This document shows, piece after piece, positions 36,101-43,626 of a stretch of 64,000 nt of DNA (its first letter is position 1; every line of letters starts with the position of its first letter). The DNA is from Flavobacteriaceae bacterium UBA7302 (GTDB lineage: Bacteria > Bacteroidota > Bacteroidia > Flavobacteriales > Flavobacteriaceae). Below the pieces are notes generated by a model. The model had not been told where the DNA came from. It saw only the letters and a list, made by a program, of their open reading frames with translations, and searched no databases. Location of the stretch: positions 421,897-485,896 of the forward strand of contig DKQS01000001.1 of assembly GCA_002471825.1 (NCBI GenBank), written 5' to 3'. The position numbers were made by a program, and so were the translations under genes.

Positions 36101-36190
36101 TTGAACAAATTCATTGTTCGCCACATTTTGAACTACCGTATCGTTTTCTAGTTCTTGATAACTTTTCCAATATTTCTTATTTGAAGCCAT
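33134..36190 (-). CDS. actB: Alternative complex III subunit ActB (iron-sulfur, molybdopterin-like fold)
   Basis: A 1018-residue fusion of a molybdopterin-oxidoreductase-like domain (residues 90-730) and a four-cluster ferredoxin domain (770-1000). The N-terminus has a displaced Tat signal, TTRRDFLKYIGFTTAA, after about 48 residues. The ferredoxin cysteines appear as CTGCGACVVACH, CQHCNHAPCETVCP, CVGTRYCANNCP and CSFCIQ with CSSACSTGAL. This gives three [4Fe-4S] and one [3Fe-4S] cluster in the known complex. The large domain shows no molybdenum-ligand cysteine, as expected for ActB, which has lost the cofactor. It forms the periplasmic electron-wire subunit between ActA and the membrane subunits. 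Confidence 0.95.
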   Translation of the reverse strand: MASNKKYWKSYQELENDTVVQNVANNEFVQDIPTDEFLGNKETLESSSTTRRDFLKYIGFTTAAATVAACEGPVNKSIPYVVKPNDIIAGVADWYATSMADGYDFANILVKTREGRPIQIMPNKDAKGSTTARVQASVLSLYDEKLRLKEPSKAKKKITWADAHNEIGTALTQLKEANKEVVLLTGTMASPSTDKIISEFIAAYPNVKHVVYDAISEYGAVEAFNAMYGVRALPSYKLGDAKAIVSFGADFLGDWHGGFEVEYAEGRKPENGEMSYHVQFESNMSLTGANADKRVVVKPSDQVYALLNLYKALTGTNVPSKATPVDAEIKKVAQVLKKAGKDAVVVTGINDKNAQLITLAINKVLQSEIIDTVNTIHTRQGDDMAVQQLVSNMKSGNVGGLITLNVDPAFTLPNASEFTGALDKVSLKVAMSTEFNSTVEAMDYALPISHYLESWGDTQFRAGQYGLMQPTIQLLFNTAQAQDILLKWSGSDSNYYNYLKTYWSDSVITDTSWNKVLHDGFYHTGVTDAPEAKDIDVASVASALAGSVKGSKYELSLYTTAGLGDGKQANNPWLQEFPDPITRASWDNYLSISMADANELGFKNPVRDNGAIDGNYATLKVNGVTLENVPVMIQPGQAKGSIGLSLGYGRTVGLKEEMQVGVNAYPFYKDFNNFQFDVSIEKTSGWHQFACTQVQKTIAGRHDILKVTTLKEYLTVDPKDHHHGWNKPAYVSYDHNEVEANSIDLWDEHNREMGHHFKLSIDLNTCTGCGACVVACHAENNVPVVGKKEVRIGRDMHWLRIDRYYSSEVETREDAKEQGLSRAEMYRALETEAENPEVTFQPMMCQHCNHAPCETVCPVAATTHGRQGQNQMTYNRCVGTRYCANNCPYRVRRFNWFNYSNNDEFDYNMNSDYGKMVLNPDVVVRSRGVMEKCSFCIQSTQATILQAKKEGRAVRTNEFSTACSSACSTGALVFGDVNNKEDAVTPLVTDKRAYGVLDYLQTKPNVIYQVKVRNTNEA

Positions 36191-36238
36191 GTAATACTTT
36201 TCGTTTTTGGTTATGAGTAAATATCAATTAACGGTTCA

Positions 36239-37531
36239 TTAATAATGACACTTACCACATTCCTTACCTCCTAATTGAGCTATGGTAACTTCTTCTACGT
36301 TATATTTTTTAGCCAACTCGTCGTGAATCTTTTTGTAGTAATCATTACCCTTCAAATCCACTTTTGTTTCTCTGTGACAGTCGATACACCATCCCATGGT
36401 TAATGGAGAGTGTTGGTACATTTCATCCATTTCCTCTACAGGACCATGACATTTCTGACATTTCAATCCTGCCACAGTTACGTGCTGTGAGTGATTGAAA
36501 TACGCAAAGTCAGGTAGGTTGTGAATTCGAATCCATTTAATTGGTTTCGTTTTCCCTGTGTATTCTAAGTTTTCCTTATCCCATCCGGCAGCGTCGTAGA
36601 TTTTCGCAATCTCTCTATCCAACTCAGCTTTCCCGTATGTGATACCGTCCCACTCGATTTCCGTTCCTTCAGCAACCTCAGCGATATTCATGTGACAGTT
36701 CATACAAACGTTCACAGAAGGAATACCAGAGTGCTTGCTATGTTTTGCAGAAGAGTGACAGTATTGACATTCAATCTTGTTTTCACCAGCGTGAATTTTG
36801 TGAGAGAATGCGATAGGCTGTAAAGGACTGTAACCTTTATCGACACCTACTTTGAAAAGCAATCCGAATCCTACATAAGCCGTAATCAACAACAAGAAGA
36901 TCGTTCCTGTTACGTGCAAGAAGGTGTTTTGTTTTACACCAATCCAAAGTTCTTCCAAATCTCTTCTAAGATTGGATTGTACTTCTGGCTTGGTATTGCC
37001 TTTCAATTCGTTTACTTGCTTCAACAAGCTCGCGATCATCAAGAAGGCAACAATGATAGCAGCACAAAGAATGTAAATCAACCATTCTGGCGCCCCTTGC
37101 TTTCCTCCACCAGCAACAGCCGTTGTGTCAGCCACAACCTCTTTTTTGATCTCACCTACGGTGGTGTAATACAAAATGTCGTCAATTTGCTGGTCTGTAA
37201 GTTGAGGGAATGCTGTCATCGCTGATGGATGATATTCAGCAGCCTCTCTCGCTTCAGCGTTCACTTTTTGGAATTCAGCATTGTTGCGAATCCAAGACTT
37301 CAACCAATCATTTTCTCTTCTAGTCTCAACACCAGCAAGCGCAGGTCCGATTAACTTTCCATTCAGCTTATGACAAGATGCACAAAGAGATTTGAACAAT
37401 TTGCGACCTTCTTTTTGTCTTGCTTCATCCACATCTTGCGCCGAAGCAACACTTAAATTAAAAAGTAAAAGGAATGTAAAACTTTGGAGTAAGTATGTCT
37501 TAATTTTACTGTGCAGAAATACACTTTTCAT
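36239..37531 (-). CDS. actA: Alternative complex III subunit ActA with fused N-terminal cytochrome c (six haem motifs)
   Basis: A 430-residue exported multihaem protein. After a signal peptide (to about residue 31, VASAQ) comes a monohaem cytochrome c domain with CASCHKLNG and a Met-containing end (SAMTAFPQL). Two hydrophobic segments follow (near residues 150-167 and 205-225), and then five haem motifs: CQYCH, CMNCH, CQKCH, CIDCH and the C-terminal CGKCH. The last part is the pentahaem ActA of alternative complex III; the first part makes it a six-haem fusion. It heads the operon, with a -7-like promoter box 63 bp ahead. Confidence 0.93.
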   Translation of the reverse strand: MKSVFLHSKIKTYLLQSFTFLLLFNLSVASAQDVDEARQKEGRKLFKSLCASCHKLNGKLIGPALAGVETRRENDWLKSWIRNNAEFQKVNAEAREAAEYHPSAMTAFPQLTDQQIDDILYYTTVGEIKKEVVADTTAVAGGGKQGAPEWLIYILCAAIIVAFLMIASLLKQVNELKGNTKPEVQSNLRRDLEELWIGVKQNTFLHVTGTIFLLLITAYVGFGLLFKVGVDKGYSPLQPIAFSHKIHAGENKIECQYCHSSAKHSKHSGIPSVNVCMNCHMNIAEVAEGTEIEWDGITYGKAELDREIAKIYDAAGWDKENLEYTGKTKPIKWIRIHNLPDFAYFNHSQHVTVAGLKCQKCHGPVEEMDEMYQHSPLTMGWCIDCHRETKVDLKGNDYYKKIHDELAKKYNVEEVTIAQLGGKECGKCHY

Positions 37532-37593
37532 ATTTACAATGTAGTTTTTGTTTGCTTTGATACTGCTGCAAATTTCTTTTGCAACAAGTTGAG

Positions 37594-37601
37594 CAAAAAT
37601 A
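37594..37601 (-). promoter_or_regulatory. -7 element of the act-cox operon
   Basis: Minus strand TATTTTTG matches the TANNTTTG element about 62 bp ahead of the actA start codon. No matching -33 TTTG is seen at 19-23 bp, so the assignment is tentative. Confidence 0.4.
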
Positions 37602-37674
37602 GTATATATGAAGAAATTTTTGACCGTATAATGGGGCTTAAATACTAATTTATAATTATTCTAAATAAAGTTAA

Positions 37675-37709
37675 TTTGGAATAAATATGAATTGAACTCG
37701 TTATTTTTA
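37675..37709 (+). promoter_or_regulatory. Possible promoter of the SPOR gene
   Basis: TTTG at 37675-37678, then 23 bp, then TATTTTTA at 37702-37709, one base off TANNTTTG, 21 bp ahead of the SPOR-gene ATG. The spacing is at the upper end for this promoter class. The gap between the divergent actA and SPOR genes (199 bp) holds this and the act promoter, and nothing else I can see. Confidence 0.4.
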
Positions 37710-37730
37710 CAAACGCTTAATTCAGTGAAT

Positions 37731-38099
37731 ATGAAGGTTTTTAAATTATTTTTCTTAGGATGCGTTTTTGTCCTATTCAGTTCGGGTCTTCAGGCTCAGA
37801 ATGGAAAAACAACGAGCAGTGATGCCATTCAAAAACTGATCACTAAAAAAAGAGCATTTAACAAAAAATACGGTTATGGATTTCGCATTCAGATTTATTA
37901 TGGGCAAGAAGACGAGGCTCGTAAATTGCGAAAAAGTTTCCGCACGAACTTTCCAAAAACCAAATCGTACTTAACTTATGAGCAACCCTATTGGAAAGTG
38001 CTTGTGGGTGATTATAAAACCAAATTGGAAGCGGATCGCGCTTCTTTGGCTATCTCAGAAAAATTTGCTGGACTAATTATTGTACCGTTAGGCAAGTAA
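37731..38099 (+). CDS. Exported SPOR-domain protein
   Basis: A 122-residue protein starting at the ATG at 37731, which gives a signal peptide (MKVFKLFFLGCVFVLFSSG, cleavage after LQAQ). A cysteine (Cys11) sits within the hydrophobic core, but the context does not make a lipobox. The mature part is a SPOR domain, with RIQIYYGQEDEARKLR and the aromatic strand PYWKVLVGDYKTKLEADRA. SPOR domains bind glycan strands lacking stem peptides at division or cell-wall remodelling sites. No other domain is present. It is convergent with infB, with stops 8 bp apart inside one shared hairpin. Confidence 0.85.
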   Translation: MKVFKLFFLGCVFVLFSSGLQAQNGKTTSSDAIQKLITKKRAFNKKYGYGFRIQIYYGQEDEARKLRKSFRTNFPKTKSYLTYEQPYWKVLVGDYKTKLEADRASLAISEKFAGLIIVPLGK

Positions 38100-38128
38100 A
38101 AAAGAAATTATTTCAATTTCTTTTTTAC
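38096..38128. terminator. Bidirectional terminator overlapping both gene ends
   Basis: Perfect 14-bp inverted repeat (38096-38109 and 38115-38128) with a 5-nt loop. Each arm contains a run of A or T, so the hairpin can be followed by T-rich RNA on either strand. It contains the stop codons of both the SPOR gene and infB and the last six codons of infB. Confidence 0.8.
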
Positions 38129-40771
38129 CGCTACTTCTTGGTAGGCTTCAATTTGATCGCCTATCTTAATATCGTTATATCCTTTGATTTGAAGACCACA
38201 ATCGTATCCTTTTGCCACCTCTTTAACGTCATCTTTGAATCGTTTTAAGGAAGCCAATACACCATCGTGCACTACAATTCCGTCTCGTACGATTCGTACT
38301 TTCGAGTCTCTGTAAATCTTACCAGTCATCACCATACAACCTGCAATATTTCCGATTTTAGAAATTTTATAAACTTCTCTAATCTCCACATTACCAGTTA
38401 CTTCCTCTTTCATTTCTGGCGACAACATTCCTTCCATTGCATCTTTCAAGTCGTTGATAGCATCATAGATAATGGAGTATGTTCTGATATCCACTTCCTC
38501 TTTGTCGGCAACGGCTCTCGCGTTTCCTTGAGGTCTTACATTAAATCCGACAATGATGGCATCTGAAGCAGTTGCTAACAATACATCACTTTCTGTAATG
38601 GCACCAACGCCTTTGTGTAAGATATTCACTTGAATTTCTTCAGTGGAAAGTTTCTGGAATGAATCCGTTAATGCTTCTACGGATCCGTCCACATCCCCTT
38701 TCAAGATGATATTCAACTCTTTAAAGTCGCCCAATGCAATTCGTCGACCAATCTCATCAAGCGTTAATGTTTTCTGAGTTCTAACAGATTGCTCACGTTG
38801 CAATTGCGAACGTTTTGCAGCAATTTGCTTGGCTTCACGCTCATCATCAAATACATTGAATTTATCACCTGCCTGAGGAGCGCCATCCAGACCTAAAATT
38901 GAAACTGGTACAGATGGACCTGCTTGCTTCACTTTTTTACCCTTATCATCAAACATGGCTTTTACCTTACCGCTATTCTTACCGGCTAAAATGTAATCAC
39001 CAATTGCTAGGGTACCTGCTTGCACCAAAATGGTGGTGACATAACCACGTCCTTTGTCCAACTGTGCTTCCACAACCGTACCCAAGGCATTTTTATCTGG
39101 ATTGGCCTTTAATTCGAGAATTTCGGCCTCTAACAATACTTTTTCAAGTAACTCATCAATCCCTTGCCCTGTTTTGGCCGATATATCTTGAGATTGGATG
39201 TTACCACCCCATTCTTCCACCAATAGGTTCATGCTCGATAACTGTGTTTTCACGTTATCTGGATTGGCATTTGGCTTATCAATTTTGTTAATTGCAAAGA
39301 CGATAGGTACTCCCGCAGCTTGTGCGTGAGAAATCGCTTCCTTGGTTTGTGGCATCACGTCATCATCTGCAGCCACAACAATAATTACCAAATCCGTTAC
39401 TTGAGCACCTCTAGCACGCATTGCCGTAAAAGCCTCGTGACCCGGTGTATCTAAGAAGGTTATTTTTTGGTCTCCAACGTTCACAGAGTAAGCACCAATA
39501 TGCTGGGTGATTCCTCCACTTTCGCCTTCGACAATATTTGCGTTTCGAATGTAATCTAGTAAAGATGTCTTACCGTGATCTACGTGACCCATAACTGTTA
39601 CAATCGGTGCACGCGTTTCCAAATCTTCTGGTTTGTCTTCAACCTCTTCAATAGATTCTTCAACCTCTGCTCCAATGAATTCTACTTCGTAGTTAAACTC
39701 CTCGGCAACAATCACCAAGGTTTCTGCATCCAATCGCTGGTTCATGGTCACCATCATTCCTAAAGACATACAAGCAGAAATTACGTCCGTAACAGCCACT
39801 TCCATCATGGTTGCTACCTCACTAACCGTAACAAATTCTGTTACCTTTAGTACTTTACTTTCTTCTTGAGCTGCTTGCAATTCTGCCTCCGACTGTTGAC
39901 GGTGTGCATCTCTTTTCTCTCTTCTATATTTGGCACCTTTTCCTTTGCTCGACTTTCCTTGCAATTTTTCAAGAGTTTCGCGGATCTGTTTTTGGATTTC
40001 TGCCTCTGTAGGCTCCTCTTTTTGGAAAGCAGGTCTTTGGTTCCCTCTTCCTCTTCCACGGTTTCCTTGATTTCGGTTGTCGTTTCTTTGTCCGGAATTG
40101 TAAGGCTTCGTAATACGTTTTCTTTTCTTACGATTTTCTTTCTTATCGTCGTCTTTCTTGTCGTCCTTGGGTTTCTTCTTAGGTTTTTCGAATTGTTTTA
40201 AATCAATCTTCTTATCCTTCAGAATTTTCGGACCATCAAGTTTTTTATACTTGGTCTGGATAACATCACTCTCCGGTTTTGCTTCCTCAGCAGGAGAAGC
40301 TGTCTTTTCTTCTTTCTTTTCTTCAGCAGCAGGCTTAACTTTCTTTTTCTCAACCTTAGGAGCAGGCGTCTCTTCCTTGACCTCTTTGGTTTCCTCTTCT
40401 TTAGGTTTTCCAGCAGTATCCAAATCGATTTTACCCACAGGTTTGAATTCGATTTTCTCTGCCTTGGCCTTTAGAATCTCCTCTTTCTTCGCCTCTTCTT
40501 CTTTTTGTTTTTCGAGCTTAGCTTCTAATTCTAAACGCAGTGCTTCTTTCTCCTTTCGCTTCTCTTCACTAAATTCTTTAGACGCAGCTTTTTTGCTCGC
40601 ATCTGTCTCAAATCCGTCTAACAAGACCTGATACTCCTCCTGAGTAATTTTTGTAGTAGGTCTCGCTTCAATTTGATGACCGTTGTTTGCCAAATGCTCA
40701 ACAGCTCTATCTAATGAAATGTTTAACTCTCGCAGTACTTTGTTTAGCCTTAATGTTTTGCCTACAGCCAT
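38108..40771 (-). CDS. infB: Translation initiation factor IF-2
   Basis: An 887-residue IF-2. It brings initiator tRNA to the 30S subunit and uses GTP on 50S joining. The N-terminal 300 residues are a long Lys/Glu-rich linker with an IF2_N-like start (TLRLNKVLRELNISLDRAVEHL). The G domain follows with GHVDHGKTSLLD (G1), GGITQHIGAY, DTPGHEAFTAMRARG (G3) and NKIDKPNAN (G4). After it come domain II and the C-terminal tRNA-binding domain (GCMVMTGKI, RFKDDVKEVAKGYDCGL). The length is typical of Bacteroidota. It is the third gene of rimP-nusA-infB and ends inside a shared terminator hairpin. Confidence 0.97.
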   Translation of the reverse strand: MAVGKTLRLNKVLRELNISLDRAVEHLANNGHQIEARPTTKITQEEYQVLLDGFETDASKKAASKEFSEEKRKEKEALRLELEAKLEKQKEEEAKKEEILKAKAEKIEFKPVGKIDLDTAGKPKEEETKEVKEETPAPKVEKKKVKPAAEEKKEEKTASPAEEAKPESDVIQTKYKKLDGPKILKDKKIDLKQFEKPKKKPKDDKKDDDKKENRKKRKRITKPYNSGQRNDNRNQGNRGRGRGNQRPAFQKEEPTEAEIQKQIRETLEKLQGKSSKGKGAKYRREKRDAHRQQSEAELQAAQEESKVLKVTEFVTVSEVATMMEVAVTDVISACMSLGMMVTMNQRLDAETLVIVAEEFNYEVEFIGAEVEESIEEVEDKPEDLETRAPIVTVMGHVDHGKTSLLDYIRNANIVEGESGGITQHIGAYSVNVGDQKITFLDTPGHEAFTAMRARGAQVTDLVIIVVAADDDVMPQTKEAISHAQAAGVPIVFAINKIDKPNANPDNVKTQLSSMNLLVEEWGGNIQSQDISAKTGQGIDELLEKVLLEAEILELKANPDKNALGTVVEAQLDKGRGYVTTILVQAGTLAIGDYILAGKNSGKVKAMFDDKGKKVKQAGPSVPVSILGLDGAPQAGDKFNVFDDEREAKQIAAKRSQLQREQSVRTQKTLTLDEIGRRIALGDFKELNIILKGDVDGSVEALTDSFQKLSTEEIQVNILHKGVGAITESDVLLATASDAIIVGFNVRPQGNARAVADKEEVDIRTYSIIYDAINDLKDAMEGMLSPEMKEEVTGNVEIREVYKISKIGNIAGCMVMTGKIYRDSKVRIVRDGIVVHDGVLASLKRFKDDVKEVAKGYDCGLQIKGYNDIKIGDQIEAYQEVAVKKKLK

Positions 40772-40812
40772 ATATGTTTTTTACCTTTAATAATCTTTTT
40801 TAGAAAGGAAGA

Positions 40813-42069
40813 TTATTCTTCAAACTCTTCCTTCAAAATGCGCTGAACATCAATAATGGTTTCTTCTTCCAAATCGGTTCTTTTTACCAATTCTTCCACA
40901 CTAGTTTCCAACACGCTTCTTGCTGTGTCAAGTCCAATGTTCTTGAATTCCTGAATGATCCAGCTTTCGATTTCATCAACAAATTCTGTCAATTCAACAT
41001 CCTCTTCTTCAAGTCCGTCACGTTGAACATCAATATCATAACCTGTTAAATCACTCGCTAATCTAATATTTACTCCGCCACGTCCAATTGCTTTAGAAAC
41101 TTCTTCCGGTTTTAACAGTACATTCACACGTCCTTTCTTCCCTTTTTTAGCTTCTTCATACATTTCAATATCCATAGAAGTTACCTTCGCAGGACTCAAT
41201 GCTCTTGCAATATACAATTGTTCGTTTTTGGTGAAATTAATTACGTCAATATTTTCGTTCCCTAATTCTCTCACAATTCCGTGAATTCTAGAACCTTTCA
41301 CACCAACACAAGCTCCTACTGGATCAATACGGTCATCGTAAGAATCAACCGCAACTTTTGCTTTTTCGCCTGGCACTCTTGCCACACCTTCAACAGTAAT
41401 TAATCCGTCAAAAACTTCCGGAATTTCTTGTTCAAACAATTTGTTCAAAAATTCTGGTGAAGTTCTTGACAATATAATAGAAGGTTTGTTACCTCTTAAC
41501 TCTACAGATTTAATCACACCTCTTACTGCATCACCTTTACGGAAAAAGTCAGATCGAATTTGTTCGCTTTTTGGCAACACAATCTCATTTCCTTCGTCGT
41601 CCAAAAGAATGATGGCATTGTGTCTTACATGGTGTACTTCAGCACTAAACAACTCGCCCTCTAATTCCTTAAATTGTTTGAAAACATTCGTACTGTCGTG
41701 TTCGTGAATTTTAGAAATCAAGTTTTGACGTAAGGCCAAGATAGATCTTCTTCCTAGATCGCCAAGCTTCACTTCTTCAGAAACATCCTCACCAATTTCA
41801 AAATCAGGCTCAATTTTCACAGCCTCGCTCAATTCAATTTCTTCGTTGTCATCTTCTACCTCACCATCGGCAACAACCACTCGGTTTCTCCAAATTTCCA
41901 AGTCACCTTTATCTGGGTTGATAATGATATCAAAGTTGGCATCCGACCCAAATTTTCGTTTTAAAGCAGCTCTTAACACTTCCTCTAAAATGGCCATTAG
42001 GGTAACTCTGTCTATACTCTTATTGTCTTTGAATTCTGAAAACGATTCTATTAATGCTAAATTTTCCAT
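40813..42069 (-). CDS. nusA: Transcription termination/antitermination factor NusA
   Basis: A 418-residue NusA: N-terminal RNA-polymerase-binding domain (residues 1-125), S1 domain (about 130-200), then KH1 (SYDDRIDPVGACVGVKGSRI, in part) and KH2 (KAIGRGGVNIRLASDLTGYDI, in part). A short C-terminal helical part follows, without the two acidic repeats found in E. coli NusA, as usual outside gammaproteobacteria. NusA slows RNA polymerase, stabilises pause hairpins and modulates termination. It lies 8 bp after rimP and 41 bp before infB. A hairpin in the leader of this operon could be a direct target for its own control. Confidence 0.96.
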   Translation of the reverse strand: MENLALIESFSEFKDNKSIDRVTLMAILEEVLRAALKRKFGSDANFDIIINPDKGDLEIWRNRVVVADGEVEDDNEEIELSEAVKIEPDFEIGEDVSEEVKLGDLGRRSILALRQNLISKIHEHDSTNVFKQFKELEGELFSAEVHHVRHNAIILLDDEGNEIVLPKSEQIRSDFFRKGDAVRGVIKSVELRGNKPSIILSRTSPEFLNKLFEQEIPEVFDGLITVEGVARVPGEKAKVAVDSYDDRIDPVGACVGVKGSRIHGIVRELGNENIDVINFTKNEQLYIARALSPAKVTSMDIEMYEEAKKGKKGRVNVLLKPEEVSKAIGRGGVNIRLASDLTGYDIDVQRDGLEEEDVELTEFVDEIESWIIQEFKNIGLDTARSVLETSVEELVKRTDLEEETIIDVQRILKEEFEE

Positions 42070-42077
42070 TGTTTATT

Positions 42078-42539
42078 TTAAAAAACGATCTTCACTTTTG
42101 CTTGTATTATATCTTCGAAATTAATCTCTTTGTTGTGGGTTACGGTAATTTTACCCTTCCCAATCGGCTTCTTCTCTCGGCTCTTCCACTCGAGTTGAAT
42201 AGTCGTATCACTAACTGCTATCAACCTACCTTCATAATTTTCTTCCTCCGTTGAAACCTTTAAAATCTTTTCAATATTCTTCTTATACTGTCTATGAAAA
42301 CGAAGTGGTTCGGCAATATCTGGCGAAGACACTTCCAACGAAAAGTCTTCCTCCTCTCTGTCTAAATTGTGCTCTACGTTTCTACTAACGCGAATGCATT
42401 CACTCAAAGGAACTCCTTTGTCTCCATCAATAATAACCTTAATTTTATTTGCAGCTGTTATTGATAGATCTATCAAAAACAAAGATGGATTTTCTTCAAG
42501 CGCCTCATTTACAAGTTTTTCAACTTTCTCTCGGTTCAT
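42078..42539 (-). CDS. rimP: Ribosome maturation factor RimP
   Basis: A 153-residue RimP, needed for 30S subunit maturation. The N-terminal domain has FLIDLSITAANKIKVIIDGDKGVPLSECIRVSR in overlapping pieces, with the conserved Asp-Gly of VxVDxxxGvxldDC-like motifs. DREEEDFSLEVSSPDIAEPLRFHRQY corresponds to the LEVSSPGldRPL signature; here Ala-Glu replaces the Gly-Leu. A SH3-like C-terminal domain follows. It heads the operon rimP-nusA-infB, the same order as in most bacteria. Its ATG follows a short leader of about 49 nt that contains a terminator-like hairpin. Confidence 0.93.
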   Translation of the reverse strand: MNREKVEKLVNEALEENPSLFLIDLSITAANKIKVIIDGDKGVPLSECIRVSRNVEHNLDREEEDFSLEVSSPDIAEPLRFHRQYKKNIEKILKVSTEEENYEGRLIAVSDTTIQLEWKSREKKPIGKGKITVTHNKEINFEDIIQAKVKIVF

Positions 42540-42548
42540 TTTATGTAT

Positions 42549-42572
42549 AAAAAGAGGGGACTCTCGTCCCCT
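42549..42572 (-). terminator. Terminator-like hairpin in the rimP-nusA-infB leader
   Basis: On the minus strand a perfect 7-bp stem AGGGGAC/GTCCCCT closes a GAGA loop (a GNRA tetraloop) and is followed by CTTTTT. It ends 9 bp ahead of the rimP start codon and lies inside the predicted 5' leader, not after a gene, since the neighbour on the other side (usp) is on the opposite strand. It could therefore act as an attenuator. Confidence 0.65.
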
Positions 42573-42593
42573 TCATATCCTTTAAAATCGTTG

Positions 42594-42624
42594 CAAATAT
42601 ACAAAATGAATCAAACTACACAAA
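42594..42624 (-). promoter_or_regulatory. Promoter of rimP-nusA-infB
   Basis: Minus strand TTTG (42621-42624), exactly 19 bp, then TATATTTG (42594-42601): a perfect match to the Bacteroidota TTTG-N19-TANNTTTG consensus. The transcription start should lie near 42588, giving a leader of about 49 nt before the rimP ATG. Confidence 0.75.
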
Positions 42625-42686
42625 GAAGAGAATGTCATTTATTTTTCTTATATTTATATTAATGATAAACGATTAACGACCGACTT

Positions 42687-43517
42687 ATGAAGCGAATTTT
42701 AGTGCCAATTGATTTTTCTAGAACCTCTGAATACGCAACAAAGATGGCAGCCCGAATCGCGAAGAAATCCGGAGCTGAAATTTATTTGTTGCATATGATA
42801 GAATTACCCACTGGTATTGTTGATATGGGAGCAGGTGCCAACTTTAGCATTCCAGAAAGCATGCTGTATTTGAGAAAATTGAAAGAACGCATGCTCGAAT
42901 ACAAAGAGAAGTTTTTTGACGATCCTAAAAAAGTACACCATTCTATATTATTCTTACACCCGTATGAAGGAATCGTAAAGTACACTAAGAAAATCAATCC
43001 AGACATTATTGTGATGGGATCTAGAGGACTCTCTGAATTCGAAGGCATTGTGATTGGTTCCAATACAGAAAAAGTTGTACGTACTTCAGAAACCCCGGTT
43101 GTGGTTGTTAAAAAAGACGAAACCAAATTCAGAATTAAAAATATTGTGTTTGCTTCAGATTTTGCGAAGGAGAATGAAAAGGACGTCTTGAGAAAAGTGC
43201 AAAATTTTGCCGCTAGCTTTGGAAGTAGAATTCATTTGTTGAAGGTGAATACACCCACCAAGTTTGAAAGCACCTATGAGGCGAGACAGAGCATTCAAGA
43301 ATTCATTGAAGATATTGAACTTGATAAATATTCTGTAAACGTTTACAATGATGTAAGTATCGAAAAAGGTATTTTACACTTTGCCCAGGAAATTGATGCC
43401 GATTTAATTTCACTCTGTACCCACGGAAGAAGTGGAATCGCGCATTTATTTACCAGTAGTGTTACTAAAAATTTAACCAAAAACGCCCTGAAACCCATGT
43501 TGACCATTAAGGTTTAA
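42687..43517 (+). CDS. Universal stress protein, two UspA domains
   Basis: A 276-residue cytosolic protein of two tandem Usp domains (about 1-145 and 148-276). The first opens with KRILVPIDFSRTSEYATKMAARIAKKSGA and has the ATP-binding motif GSRGLSEFEGIVIGSNTEKV, with the expected G-2X-G-9X-G-S spacing, in overlapping form. The second opens with KNIVFASDFAKENEKDVL and ends in STHGR-like CTHGRSGIAHLFTSSVTKNL, which is less canonical. Such proteins respond to growth arrest or energy stress; a specific role cannot be given. It is divergent from rimP and followed by a 109-bp gap before the kinase. Confidence 0.9.
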   Translation: MKRILVPIDFSRTSEYATKMAARIAKKSGAEIYLLHMIELPTGIVDMGAGANFSIPESMLYLRKLKERMLEYKEKFFDDPKKVHHSILFLHPYEGIVKYTKKINPDIIVMGSRGLSEFEGIVIGSNTEKVVRTSETPVVVVKKDETKFRIKNIVFASDFAKENEKDVLRKVQNFAASFGSRIHLLKVNTPTKFESTYEARQSIQEFIEDIELDKYSVNVYNDVSIEKGILHFAQEIDADLISLCTHGRSGIAHLFTSSVTKNLTKNALKPMLTIKV

Positions 43518-43626
43518 AGGTTTCAAAACTTCACACTAACCGTTGCTATTGAAATTGGAATTGGTCGAACGAAACATTCGTTGAAACCCTCCAATATGGG
43601 ACCTTATTCTATAAAATCAACCAATT

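Noticed and set aside
39866..40631. Two overlapping + strand frames of 111 and 157 codons rich in Ser, Phe and Leu
   Set aside because: They are the antisense of the Lys/Glu-rich N-terminal linker of IF-2; the composition is that expected for a shadow frame.
43568..43582. Dyad AACGAA-N3-TTCGTT ahead of the hybrid kinase
   Set aside because: The loop is only 3 nt, there is no promoter context, and a chance dyad of this size is likely.
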